This document shows, one piece after another, positions 12,701-22,400 of a stretch of 64,000 nucleotides of DNA (positions are counted from its first letter, which is position 1; the number at the start of each line of letters is the position of its first letter). Source of the DNA: Lumbricus rubellus. Taxonomy: Eukaryota; Annelida; Clitellata; Crassiclitellata; Lumbricidae. The notes beneath the pieces were generated by a model. The model was not told where the DNA came from, searched no databases, and saw only the letters and a program-made list of their open reading frames with translations. The stretch covers positions 33,142,475 to 33,206,474 of the forward strand of contig OX243814.1 of the NCBI GenBank assembly GCA_945859605.1, read 5' to 3'. The position numbers and the translations under genes are program-made.

Positions 12701-15642
12701 TACCAGACAATTTATGTTTCTGGCTAAAGTGATATGTACAATCTTCAGACATTTTTAGATTTTTTTGTTTCAACTATGTAAGTTGAAGAGACGTGAAGCA
12801 GGGTCTGATTAATCCGTAAGAGCCATCTTAAGTTTAGAACTGAAGCACGTCAGAAAATTGATGAACCAAAGAAGTGAATTGCTGTTTGAGTTGATCGGTG
12901 TTTTTGCTGATCTAGGTTGACAAAGAAGTCATGGTTTGGTGTCCTGATGGGAACAGAGCATGAGGAGCACTACTTTGTCATGATCAAGGACAAGAGTACG
13001 GCACAGATTAAGGCCGACCTGACGCATGCATTTCTCTGTGTAAGCATCGTCCTTTGATTAACGACTTTCTCATCTAGTTAGAATTCTGTTTCTCTCGCTT
13101 GAAGGACTGGTCCTTTTTATCATACTAATTTATTGCTTGTAAAAGTTTAAATTTTTTCTATTCTCTTTTTAGTAACACAACAACATATTACAACTAATGG
13201 TTTTGCAAGAATTATTTGTAATGTGGCTTGTATTGTTCAAGTAAGAAGCGACATGGTTGCTTGATGCAAGGCAGTTTCAAAAATAAATATAGGCAAATGT
13301 CGTTAAGGTTGACTAAAAAACTTATTTCAAAAGATCAATGGAAAACAGTACATAGCAGCTAGAATTTAAAATTGGTGGCAAGTATATGTAGCTGGTGATA
13401 CTTGCATTGTCTTGTAGCAGCCATTGTTATTTTTTCATTCACAATAGATTCAAGATCTGAGTCACAGCGTTGTATCGCCTACCTCGTTCCGAGCAGAATA
13501 TCGACGCTCTGGTGCCCCGTCTGTCTTCAGTCGCAACGTCCGACTCCAGGTTGACATGGCACCAGTCAGCAAGGAAGATGGCGACGATTCTGTGCAGTTG
13601 CATTGTCTTACGTTTACGCTATTGTCTGGTAAGGCACCTTCTGTGGTTTGGTCATTTTACAGATGAGATGACTTCTGTTTATGTTTATTCAATTGACTTT
13701 TGATCTTTAATATTAATAATTAATTCGATCTAATGACTTCTTAATGTTCGTTCAAGACATCAGTGAATGGTTGATTTGAGTATTCAATCAAGTATCATAA
13801 TTCATTGGAGAAGTGAGGTCGAAATCAACTGGATAAGAAAAACCAATGTTTGGTGCGTGTATTGAGGGGTCCGTAGCTCAGTTGAGAGAGCGCTGGTCGT
13901 TAAACTGAGAGTCATCAACGCGACCCGGTTTCGAGCCTCACACAGGGCATTAATTTATTAAAGTTTCTGTTAGCTGCCATTGGCGCTTTTCTGTTGTGTT
14001 GCTTGACTCGGGTTCTGCTGAAAATAAGATATCCTCTCCCACTTCTGGCTTGGCCGAACCAGGAGTGATCCAGCACTTAGGCCATTAGTGTTAAGCTACC
14101 GAACCCACTGCTGTAAAAGCCGACCTGCGTGTCGTGCTATAGTGGACCGTATTTTTTATAACCTGTACCTGTAATCATTCTGCGGTTTGTCAGATTGAGT
14201 CATTAAACGAAGATTATTATTAGAAGTCTGTGAAAGACGCAAGTCTCAAATTTGGACCTGAATCACGTTAAACAGCTGACAGAACAAACTGAATTGTGCA
14301 ATAAATTCCAAAAGTTCAGACCATCAGGTGCGCACATCAAGAGTAAATATAGTAATTATTTTGATAAATATAGTAACATTAATACTGATATTAATATTTT
14401 GGTTGTTTAAGTTTTGATGATTCTTATTTGTATTGTATATTGTATTGTATTGTATTTAAACATTTATAAAGCGCCTCTAGTAGGGTGAACCGTTCAGAGG
14501 CGCTCCCAGTGCGCAAGGCCCAGCGAGAAGAAACAGGTTTTGAGAAGAGACAAAGCAGAGGAGAGACTACCAGAAAGAAGTGTAGAGCGAACAGAAGGAG
14601 AAAGGGCATTCCAAAGAGAAGGACCAATTGAGACAAATGATCGAGACTGAGCCATAACAGTTCTAGACCGAGGAACCAAGAGGTCAAATCTGTTGGATGA
14701 ACGAAGTGGACGGTGGGAGGAAGCTGAGTGAGGACGAAGTAAAACATTAGTGAGATATTTTGGGGCAAGACCCCGTTGAGCCTTTATGATCAGAGTGAGG
14801 ATCTTAAATTGTGTGCGAGCACGGAGAGGAAGCCAGTGAAGCTCATGAAACATAAAGGTAGAGATGTGAGAGTACTTGGGAAGGCGGGCAATCAATCTAG
14901 CAGCTGAGTTGAGAACCGATTGAATCGGTGAAAGACGAACTTTAGGAAGACCAATGAGGAGAGCATTGCAATAGTCAATTCGTGAACATATAAAAGCATG
15001 AATTAAGGTAGTGAAGATGGAGGAGGAGACAGAGCGACGAATGGCTCTGAGACGTCTTAAATGGAAATATGACGAGCGTGTCACATTGGAAATATGCTCA
15101 GTAAAGGTAAGTGAGCTATCAATTACAACACCCAGATCCCGAACACTTGAAGAGAAGGAAAACAGCGGAAATTTTTCAGAGAGCAGAATGAAATCAAGCT
15201 TCTGGAGCTGCTGGGGAGTACCTAGCCAGATGAATTGAGTCTTTGAAGTATTAAGCGAAAGGCGATTTGTAATGAATTATCTCAATGTACAGGCGATTAT
15301 CAAATGAAAATTATTGATTAATCACTTTAAAGTTTATTTCACTTTATATTATCACCATTCAATATTTTAAATCATTCATGAACTTGGAAAGTTGGGTCCA
15401 TTCCTGTTTTCGTAAACTTTCATGACTTATTGCTATAGTCCTGACTTAACTGGAGTATTTGATGAACACATTTAGGTCCATCTCGTCGTTTTAAAAGGCT
15501 TTGCGAATACTTCCAAGCCATCCTAATCTCACCGAGTCGTAGTCATGCGGCTGCCAGACGCATCAGTTCAGACCTGGCGAGCAACAGTTCATCGTCGTCA
15601 TACAACTCCATCGATGGCATATCACCGACTCCAACAGATGAA
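196..15642 (+). CDS. BRSK: BRSK/SAD-family serine/threonine kinase, 3' thirteen exons (5' end outside window)
   Basis: AMPK-related kinase of the BRSK/SAD group, known to act in neuronal polarity and presynaptic function downstream of LKB1. Exons: 196-229, 1660-1728, 2227-2373, 4236-4270, 8569-8620, 9772-9884, 10359-10459, 10772-10901, 11433-11656, 12300-12342, 12916-13039, 13448-13628, 15476-15642. All have GT-AG borders, and phases match at every junction, giving 473 uninterrupted codons. Order of parts: kinase subdomains VIII-XI, UBA-like domain, Ser/Pro linker with the family motif [11 protein letters not shown], and KA1/AIS-like C-terminal domain. The N-lobe and most of the activation loop, including the LKB1-target Thr, lie upstream of base 1. 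A gtaagt donor at 15643 implies at least one more exon, which I could not find; read-through would stop at TGA 15652-15654. Whether this corresponds to BRSK1 or BRSK2 cannot be said, since invertebrates usually have one gene. Confidence 0.95.
230..1659 (+). other. BRSK intron with a short inverted-repeat element
   Basis: Contains a (CA)-rich stretch near 282-330 and a MITE-like unit at about 1006-1150 bounded by cagtggtgtagtg and its near-complement actacactactg, with an AT-rich centre of ATT/AAT repeats. The termini resemble hAT-type ends (CAGTGG). The rest is unique AT-rich sequence. Confidence 0.5.
1913..2075 (+). repeat. Short copy of the 32-bp minisatellite element (two units)
   Basis: Starts cagtgctaaaagtgc, has two aagaagtg-c-aggacgcccc units, then the common right flank cattttcaggtgtgctggcc, aggacagcatagaggatttg. 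The same flanks bracket an eight-unit array at 27175-27510, so this is one dispersed element with a variable internal array. Confidence 0.85.
2093..2212 (+). repeat. 20-bp minisatellite, six units, next to a BRSK acceptor
   Basis: Six tandem units of attgattacttaatcatcta, with tg for ta in some copies. The array ends 14 bp before the exon at 2227, taking the place where the branch point and pyrimidine tract normally lie. Confidence 0.95.
2386..2702 (+). mobile_element. hAT-like MITE just after a BRSK exon
   Basis: The right end, gggttgggaaccgctg, is the reverse complement of a typical hAT terminus (CAGCGGTTCCCAACC). The left part, cctttttgactgtagggcc, resembles the inner part of such a terminus. 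The flanks share tcttagta/tcttagtg, a plausible 8-bp target duplication. An internal two-copy gggcca-ttttttcta repeat is present. There is no transposase. Confidence 0.6.
2760..4235 (+). repeat. BRSK intron with microsatellites and a dispersed direct repeat
   Basis: (TTA/TTG)n arrays lie at about 2775-2830 and 3040-3133, and (ATC)n then (ATT)n at about 3207-3300. A 90-bp segment at 3341-3428 recurs at 3868-3961 with about ten differences (both start cagtatcag-gcttttgag). Between them, 3470-3560 contains a decayed tRNA-like B-box on the minus strand. Confidence 0.75.
5982..7009. mobile_element. 1.03-kb near-perfect foldback (long inverted repeat) element
   Basis: Starts tgcagggtgattccgtgtca and ends tgacacggaatcaccctgca. 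The two arms, each about 475 bp, are complementary with few differences over their whole length; for example gaccggtttgggtcaaagtt in the right arm pairs with the matching stretch near 6135. The centre is a loop of about 70 bp near 6457-6526. No transposase ORF fits inside and no convincing target duplication is visible. It is a foldback or long-TIR DNA element, family unassigned. Confidence 0.9.
7252..7366. repeat. (TA)n / (CA)n microsatellite
   Basis: Alternating AT runs interrupted by gcatgtgtg and a (AC)7 stretch. It is self-complementary and may extrude or cause assembly slippage. Confidence 0.95.
8569..9884 (+). CDS. BRSK: BRSK exons e-f: post-kinase linker and start of the UBA-like domain
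   Basis: The 52-nt exon 8569-8620 is too short for ordinary ORF finding. It was placed by phase: the preceding exon ends AT and needs G, and the next exon opens in phase 0. It encodes [17 protein letters not shown], aligning with the acidic linker of vertebrate BRSK (EPEPEQPIPRKVQ). Exon 9772-9884 encodes [16 protein letters not shown] and [12 protein letters not shown], the first helices of the UBA-like domain that packs on the AMPK-related kinase lobe. Its donor (gtttgt at 9885) is weak, but it is the only nearby choice that joins in frame to the next exon with the family spacing. The exon sits between a (GAT)n and an (ATC)n array. Confidence 0.85.
8621..9771 (+). other. BRSK intron ending in a (GAT)n array
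   Basis: Mostly unique AT-rich sequence. A (GAT)n array of about 75 bp (9672-9746) stops 25 bp before the exon at 9772. Confidence 0.8.
9907..10068 (+). repeat. (ATC)n array just downstream of a BRSK exon
   Basis: About 160 bp of imperfect ATC/GTC/TTC triplets, beginning 22 bp after the exon end at 9884. It is the reverse complement of the (GAT)n array upstream of the same exon. Confidence 0.95.
10359..10901 (+). CDS. BRSK: BRSK exons g-h: end of UBA-like domain and start of the Ser/Pro linker
   Basis: Exon 10359-10459 encodes [20 protein letters not shown] followed by an acidic tail. It is the counterpart of the strongly conserved [17 protein letters not shown] of vertebrate BRSK. Exon 10772-10901 starts [14 protein letters not shown] and continues as a low-complexity Ser/Pro/Gly linker, [16 protein letters not shown], typical of the regulatory spacer, which is often phosphorylated. 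Donors are gtgcgt and gtaagt. The codon split across the first junction is A|CT (Thr), across the second AT|T (Ile). Confidence 0.92.
10902..12299 (+). other. BRSK introns around exon i
   Basis: 10902-11432 is unique AT-rich sequence. 11657-12299 holds a weak tRNA-like stretch on the minus strand near 12030-12105 and a (TA)n microsatellite at about 12189-12247. Nothing else is recognised. Confidence 0.6.
11433..12342 (+). CDS. BRSK: BRSK exons i-j: Ser/Pro-rich linker with the conserved [11 protein letters not shown] block
   Basis: Exon 11433-11656 carries a Ser/Pro-rich stretch ([21 protein letters not shown]) and then [18 protein letters not shown] followed by HRRKIQ. This block is nearly identical to vertebrate BRSK ([18 protein letters not shown]) and is diagnostic for the family. 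Exon 12300-12342 is a 43-nt exon encoding [15 protein letters not shown]. The donor at 11657 (gttggt) was chosen over the nearby gtaact at 11661 because only it keeps the frame into 12300. Confidence 0.92.
12343..12915 (+). other. BRSK intron
   Basis: Unique AT-rich sequence. The intron 13040-13447 is likewise featureless. No coding similarity or repeat family was recognised in either. Confidence 0.6.
12916..15642 (+). CDS. BRSK: BRSK exons k-m: C-terminal KA1/AIS-like autoinhibitory domain
   Basis: Exon 12916-13039 opens [20 protein letters not shown] and continues [20 protein letters not shown]. Exon 13448-13628 contains [18 protein letters not shown], a short charged insert and [10 protein letters not shown]. 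Exon 15476-15642 starts [17 protein letters not shown]. These are the strands and C-terminal helix of the KA1/AIS-like domain that represses SAD kinases. The last exon ends in a Ser-rich tail ([17 protein letters not shown]) without the vertebrate C-terminus. The large intron 13629-15475 holds a SINE and a LINE fragment. Confidence 0.92.
13865..14175 (+). mobile_element. tRNA-derived SINE, second family
   Basis: The head has an A-box-like tagctcagttgagagagc and a B-box-like ggtttcgagcc in tRNA spacing. It is followed by a body with no resemblance to the other SINEs here. The anticodon arm does not fold well, so it is not a functional tRNA gene. The right border is uncertain. Confidence 0.55.
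14430..15280 (-). mobile_element. 5'-truncated LINE (CR1/jockey-like reverse transcriptase C-terminus)
   Basis: An open frame on the minus strand from about 15275 to 14494 encodes the end of a non-LTR reverse transcriptase: [94 protein letters not shown]. It ends in a 3' hairpin (gcgcctct with agaggcgc) and a (CAATA)n tail. Endonuclease and RT active-site motifs are lost by 5' truncation. It is intact in frame, so fairly recent. Confidence 0.9.
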
Positions 15643-15864
15643 GTAAGTATGTGAGTCAGTCTAATAATTATCTGTCAATCATTTTAATATACACTCATGC
15701 AGTGTATAAATCATTTTAATGTTCCGATGAGGTATAGTAATCGAGTTACAAAGTTTGTTTGTGTAGCAACAAAAGTAATAAACAAAGTGTGAATGGTTTG
15801 AATAGATTAAGAAATTATTATTCAGTCATAATGACATTTAATATCATGTAGACTAGCAGAGAGA

Positions 15865-15920
15865 GCAAGAGCACCATGAGTTGATATCTTGAAGGGGCAT
15901 CATATAAATGCTCAATTGCA
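15865..15920 (+). mobile_element. Degenerate LINE/SINE 3' tail
   Basis: gagttgatatcttgaagggg, then catcatataaatgctc, is the common 3' end of the local SINE/LINE set with the first stem decayed. Confidence 0.5.
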
Positions 15921-17565
15921 TTTATTGAGTCTCTGTAAATGTACAAGCTGCAGGTTGAAGCAAACGAGCTGGAAAGAATAATTGTACAGTGCATTTTGTT
16001 CCTATGGTATCTTCCATTATAAGTGACGCTCTCTACAAAAATGACGTTTGAAATTTTACAGAGTTTTGAGAAGAGAGCTTTAATGCAGTCATCCCAGATT
16101 ATCATCAACGGCAGACGTGGCTTTCCGGAGTCCGAAAAGTCTGGGTGTGAACCGCATCTCTGAATAGACTCGGATACAACTCTCACCGACTTGCATGAAA
16201 TGAAATCTGCTAACTCGCTAGAGAGAGACGGACGGATATAGAGAGAGAGACGCCGAAAATGGTTTTGCTGATCGAATCATGTACTTTGAATCATGTGTAA
16301 TTGTAATCTGTAACAAACCAGCAGATTTACGTGTTTGGCAACCGAATTATATGTTGACTTTGAACTAGCATACCTTTCTGATCTCAGCTGGTGTAAATAA
16401 AATAGTCTTCTGGCCTGGTCAATCAGTGCGCTTAGTCAGAAGTGACTTTTCAACCATGACTTCAGCAGCAAAATTCATACGACTGTTTTAATTTATTTCA
16501 GGTAATTTTGAGTTTTTTCGGGAGTAATGTTCAGCCTTTTGAGTGTTATCGTTTGTATTAATTTTGTATTAATTTTGATTTTAATTATTTTTGATTCGAC
16601 AGTTTACCTTCACACATTCTTTGCTCTAGTGATTGCGTAAGAACTCATACCACTTGAGCTTTCCACGCTGTACATGGACCTAATTTTTTTACATTGGATT
16701 TTAAACTCAGTTTCAAAGTGCTGTTGTGGCCCCAGTTCTCTCAAAACTGTTTCTGATCTGTGTAAATAGACTTTGTACAGTTCTTGGCATATTATGCTAA
16801 AACAACCTTTTGCTGCAGTTTTCTGCTGTTTCAACCACATGATTTGGACATTTTAGGAAAGGCCCTGAGCTGGGCAGCTGTCAACTGTATGTTGTTACTA
16901 ATATCTGTAGTTTGCTAATTGGCTATGGCTTTGATAATTACTGCAATTGTCTGTTGATATTGATGTTGATCATTCAAGTACCTTTTAAGGCACCTGTGCT
17001 TAGGCTCATGTGTAATTACTGTATTGTTCTTATTATTATTAATGATCGTAGTGGTGTCCTAATATTATGGTTATTATCATAAAATATTGTACCAGTATTT
17101 ATGTTCCGATTGTTCCCAGCTAGTGGTACCACTAGTTGCCAAGAATTCAGGTCTTGTAAAAACTTAGATTATTTCATAAAAATAATTATGTACAAACAGT
17201 TAAAATTAGAAAGTTATTGTCGTAGCGATTGTTATCATGCTGGTGTGTGTCGTCTTTGTACGAGTTCTAAGAATTCAAGGAACTTGTCTGCAAACAATTA
17301 TGCATTATTGTGTCGACATTATATGTCGTCATTTCTTGTATACGTTCGACTCTCGTGTTGGAGTTTGGTGGACTGCTTTCTTTTGTATTGCCTTTGATTC
17401 GCATTTTTGCAGGACATTTTTCTGCCTGTTTTGATTATTGGTGACTGTGTGCCAAGCAGCAGAGTTTTCTTATCACTTGATGCATGTCGATATTGAATTG
17501 AATAATTTTCTCGTCTTCTTGCTAGGTTATTCTGCCTCTCTGTCTATCTCTCCTTGTATTATTAA

Positions 17566-17797
17566 GTGGGGTGCAGCAGTGTAGTGGTGGGTTTGGTGCC
17601 TTTGAGCTGGAGGGTTCCAGGTTCGAATTCACTTCAAGCCGCTACATACGGACCTTGAGCAAGTCCTTCGCTTGCAATTGCTCGTGTGCTTCGGTGTGAA
17701 ACTCTGATGCAGTGTCCGTGCTGTGGTCAGGAGCGCCTCTGAGTGAAGAGCTTGAAGGGACGCTGGCTGTAGCAAATGCGAGAAATAAATAAATAAC
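17566..17797 (+). mobile_element. Full-length tRNA-derived SINE (family 1)
   Basis: tRNA-like head (gtgtagtggtgg as A box, ggttccaggttcgaattc as B box), the middle block cttgagcaagtccttcgctt, cggtgtgaaactctgatgca, then the 3' hairpin gagcgcctctgag with cttgaagggacgct and an A/T-rich tail. It is the same family as 33121-33325 (minus), 38441-38640 (minus) and 59514-59740 (plus). Confidence 0.9.
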
Positions 17798-19105
17798 TGT
17801 TTAATCAATTTCCAGGGTTTAATATTCTTTGGTTCTATCAATCACAACATTAAAATAGTCTTTTTGATCAGAAAATTTATGAGACCTCCATTCGTTTGAA
17901 CTGAACTGCAGAGGATATTTATTTTTACAAACCTGCGACTTCCAAAAGAAAGGGAGGAATCCTAAATCTATGAATTGGGCATTTGTCTTTCATGAAGGTT
18001 TATCTTTATCATCTGCAACACTGACAACCAGTCTGAACTAGTTCTCGTTTTAGTTTTAAAAATTGTGTTTTCTTCTTGAAAAACCTTCAACATGTTTGTT
18101 TGGTTTCTACGACTACAGATTTCCTTGACCTTTGCATACGACCTCAAGATTTGTGTTCGTAGAATAATAGCACGGCCGAATTTCAAGTTCTTCTTGTTAT
18201 ATTGTGAACAATAGGCACCCAAGTATAGGAACCCCCACGATGACATGTATCTTATTGCACCTGTAGCACAAATGCAGAATGTAGTATTTTGTCTGTGACG
18301 TTATTTGTGCAGTCAAAGTAGTCCTAGGAAATATTTCTTACATGACCCATTAACCGCCCCAGTGCAGGCCTTTGGTTTAGCTGCTTAAAAGATGAGCATG
18401 TACTAGACGTGACCAGGAAACAATGTAGATGGTCATTAAAGTGTTGAAGAATTGTATTGCCAGCTTAAAAAAGCACGGCATCGGTTAGCATTTGTATATT
18501 ACAGGTGAAACTGAATTCTGTTGCAACACTTTTTGTAGTGAGGGAGGGGTCACCTTACTTTGTCTCTTACATGTTTTCAATTGTATTTCAGACTGTTGCT
18601 ACAAGCAGCTACCTGCTTTTTTAAAGTGCTTAGATCTGTTAATGGCAGAAAATTATCGTCTTCAAAAATGGTTAAATTATTCATATTTTATGCAAACCGT
18701 CTGGAGCTAATAGAACTGTTTAGCATGTTCCCTGTCACTTTAATACACACTTTGACTGTTATATTAAAGTGGTGATTGAGTTAAATCTACGTATGAGACG
18801 TGCAGTCATCTGTACGTTGAATAAACTGGAAAATCGTGAATGTCCAGACGAGTTTATCATTGGTAATTATACATAACTCAAAACTCATAGACAAGTTTAC
18901 ATATGGTGTTCTGTTCTGGTTTTTAAGTTGCAATATCTAATAAACTGTGAAAGCACCTTTTGATAATAACAGCCATTTAGACGAGCCAACCAATTTAAAA
19001 ACTGAGTGTCCATACTCTGAACCTTAAGTTGAACTATGCCCTAGCACTGCAGTGTTCCAATCCAATAGCGAATAGGTGCTAGTACACTGCTGGTGACACT
19101 AACCC

Positions 19106-19183
19106 TTCATATCGAATATAACATTACTAACACTTCATGTAGAATATAACGTTACTAACACTTCATGTAGTAGAATATAACGT
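19106..19183. repeat. 29-bp tandem repeat near the twitchin stop
   Basis: Three copies of cttcatgtagaatataacgt-tactaaca with small changes. They lie in the expected 3' UTR or just beyond. Confidence 0.9.
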
Positions 19184-19332
19184 TCGATTCAGAAGTGCTA
19201 CGAGCTGAATGATTAGATGCTATAACTTGAAAGAGAATTAAAAAAATAAAAAGCCACACACGAGAATTTTCCTCCTCGGTTTTACCGTTGTTGCTCTCTT
19301 GCGAAAGACGATGTTGTCAGAACTGTTGTCGG

Positions 19333-19499
19333 TTAAAATCGGCGATCCGCAGATCGGCCTCGTGGGACGGTAGTCTGCAGGTAGTTCATGCCGTGATGTC
19401 CAACTCCGAGAAGCGAATATTTTGAGGAGGCTGAAGCTGGGGGCATGTACGGAGAGGACAGTTGGTCCATCAGATACGCGGACTTGTACGATTTGATTG
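19333..19499 (-). CDS. unc-22-like: Twitchin C-terminal exon, unique tail and stop
   Basis: The phase-1 G plus CA gives Ala, then [40 protein letters not shown], ending RSADRRF and TAA (19335-19333). The tail is rich in Ser, Tyr, Pro and Gly and matches no domain I know. The gene thus ends two Ig domains after the kinase, against five in C. elegans twitchin and ten M-band Ig domains in vertebrate titin. A longer isoform cannot be excluded, but I saw no Ig-like exon downstream to 15.6 kb. Confidence 0.85.
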
Positions 19500-22400
19500 C
19501 TGTCAACAACATCATTGACAATCAGTGAAACATAATAGGTAATTTCAAACAACATGGACCTGCTTGATAAAGCAGTTATAGGCTCAAAGATTATATGTAG
19601 CTGATTTACTGGATTTAATTTCTTAACCTGATATAGTGTCGCAGATATGCTGTATATAGAAAAATAAACCGTTTGTAACCTGAAAGTTTCATTTTTGAGT
19701 AAGCTGAAGCTGGTAAAACTAGCGGCTAGAATTGAGCTTGAATGACAATACCATTGACAGTGACTTCAGCAACTGTCTGCGCTGATCCCTGGCTGTTTTC
19801 TGCAATGCAGTTGTAAGTTCCAGCATCTGACGCTCTGCTCACGGAAACTTCCAAGGAGCAGACACCCAGCGCATACTGCATATCATATTTGTCGTCAGTT
19901 GTAAGCCGTTTTCCATCCTTCTGCCATGATACCTGAACAAAGTTTAACCATCCAGTGAGAGCCAGCAGTTTCAACTTCTTTACAGGAAAAATTGCATGTT
20001 GCATCATGTCAAAATTTATTTAATTATTTAGTTAATTTAATTTCACAATGACACTTGAAGCAATGTATGCATGTTAATTTTAAATCTCAGGACAGTAAAA
20101 TAATAAAGAAAATATTTAAGTGGTTAGTCAGTTTTGGAACTGAATTGAACTTTTATTTTTTTAAATCTCAAATTACATGTTTTAAAAGGCATTTCAACCG
20201 TGCTAGAACAACTACAATCCTCGAAAGATACTCGTCCACAGCCAATGTGTTCTAACTTCTACTAATCAATATCGCTGTCCTGTCCACTTATCACTCAAAC
20301 TATTCTACAAGTCCTGCACTTAAAAATTTGTACCCAGTGTTCCTTAAGTTATCTTAAAAATTACATCAATGACCTGAAAGATTGTTGCATGTCTGTTATA
20401 CACCTTACAAAAAATTATGAGATAATTTCATACATATTTGCCTGAGACTCGGATGGATTGTGAGTGAGAAGCTGAACTATTTTGCTCTACAACTGGGCTA
20501 TGTTACCTTTGGCGTTGGTTTTCCCTCAACAGTGGCAAGAAGTTTGAATCCGACTCTCTCTTGGATAAACCGGTTGCGCAGGGGAAAAGTGAATTTAGGA
20601 GAAGAGTCAGGTGGCTCACGGTATTCATCAAATCCCAAGTCATATGCTGTTTTTCTAAAACAAAGAGGAAAACAATGAAACGAATAAAAACAAGAAATCA
20701 CAATTGACAAGATCTGTCATTTTCAGCGTTAAAATAAACAATACACACAAACTTACTTAGAAGATCTCTTAAAAAATGTTGCATATAGGTATAACAAGGA
20801 TCATCGACTCAATCTAGGCAAGGGCATTTAGATGGCTAAAAAGCCATGTCTGCATACGACACCACACAAAACACAGCACAGCTGTCAAAGAGAAAATATA
20901 TTGCGCTTCCAGATACACCTAGATGTAATTCAGTAACGACCATACTCTTCAGTGGCCCGTTTTCCTGTCAAATGCCTCACCATGGATTTGCATCGTTTTC
21001 TGGCAATGATATAAGCAGCTTCTAATCGGCACTAGAAAGCTGTTTTCTTTGTCGGGGATAAGATTTTTGAAGCAGATACAGTATAAACCAATTCATCTCT
21101 TATGTTAACGTTTAACCAGCAGAAAAATGAGTATGGTCAAGGTCGCTATAGAAAATTCCAAGACATTTTACGTTTTAAAGAATCATGTCTTTAGTCATTT
21201 ATGTCAATAAAGGCCTTCAATGTCTACCGCTTCAACCTGTCAATGACACCTTACAATTATTCCTTCAATTAATTATCAACGTTAGTAATCGTACTTGTAA
21301 GAAGAAGGCAAAGGTTCGACCGTCACCGCTCTTCGTGGAGTTTCAACAGGTGCTACAGGTAGCAAAAACAAAGATCATGAAAGTTTAGAAATGTCAAATT
21401 AAAGTGAATATCCACAATATTTAAAGTAAAATGAAAAATTTACAATTAGATTTACATATAGATTGATGAATTTGTAGCGTGAAGCACCACCTTGCTGCCA
21501 GCAAGTGTTAGATGGGCATAACTGGGTTAGTTCACAGTGTCCAAAACTGATTTGGCAAAGGAGTCAACTTCAATAAAAAAATGAATTCAGACGAAAAATT
21601 AATTTGCTTGAATCAATGCTAATATCTTGGTCATTTAACTGAATGTGCGATTTAATTTGCACCTTTTATAACCAATTATTACTTCAATGTATTAAAAAGA
21701 TGTGTCATGTCCCATCGTGCGTTTACAAGTCGAATAATAAAGACAATACTTAGTTACTTCCTTGTTTAAAATTAATGAGCTTATGATAATTAGACATCAC
21801 CTTCAACTGTTAGAACGGCAGATTCTTCTCGGCTGCCAAAGGAGTTGACCGCTTTCACAACATATTCACCGGCATCCTCCACTTTGCAGCGACCAATTCG
21901 CAGTTCAAAGTCGTCTCCGAGATATTTCGGCATGTACTTGAAACAAGGACTGACCTGGCGACCTTGAAAATACCTAATACGTAATACGTAAACACAGTCT
22001 TGGTACGAATACTTCTGCAAATTAATCCATCACAGAATGATGCAATCTGAATTGTAATCTTTACCTCTGTCCTATCATGATTTTTTTCTGTTAATTTTTG
22101 TTACAATACATACAAGAAAATATTACGTCATTTTATTTGTTCAACTTTTTGACTTTTCTTTTTGATCTAAAAAAGCTTGTTTTCTTGGCAACAGTAAAAC
22201 TTGGAAAAAAATCGGATGAAAAGAACTAAACCCAGTGGATCTGGACATGGAAAGTGGCCCCATTACCAATTTATAGCAGATAATATTGTTTAGGCTATCA
22301 AGGTGTATATTTGAGAGTTTTTAGAAGGTTTTATACAAAGTGGCGCCATTACCAATTTATAGCAGACATAACATTGTTTAGGCTATCAACGTGTATATTT

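Larger units (their letters stand above)
15643..19332. other. Intergenic region between convergent gene 3' ends
   Basis: It should hold the last BRSK exon and both 3' UTRs, but I could not identify that exon. Seen here: a degenerate LINE/SINE tail at 15875-15920 (plus), a full SINE at 17566-17797 (plus), and a 29-bp tandem repeat at 19106-19183. ORFs in the stretch (for example 15818-16186 minus, 17101-17397 plus) show no family resemblance. A possible twitchin polyadenylation signal (ATTAAA on the minus strand) lies near 18736; this is weak. Confidence 0.6.

Noticed and set aside
13865..13945. Possible tRNA gene
   Set aside because: A and B boxes are present, but the anticodon arm does not pair and a long SINE body follows.
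14424..14768. Second-frame ORF over the LINE
   Set aside because: The reverse transcriptase frame is the one ending at 14494; this is its shadow.
15818..16186. Minus-strand ORF of 122 codons in the intergenic region
   Set aside because: No resemblance to known families, and it overlaps a degenerate retroposon tail.
20647..20656. Alternative acceptor tttag for exon 20646-20507
   Set aside because: It would need two carried bases; the preceding exon supplies one, and aaacag eight bases on restores the frame.
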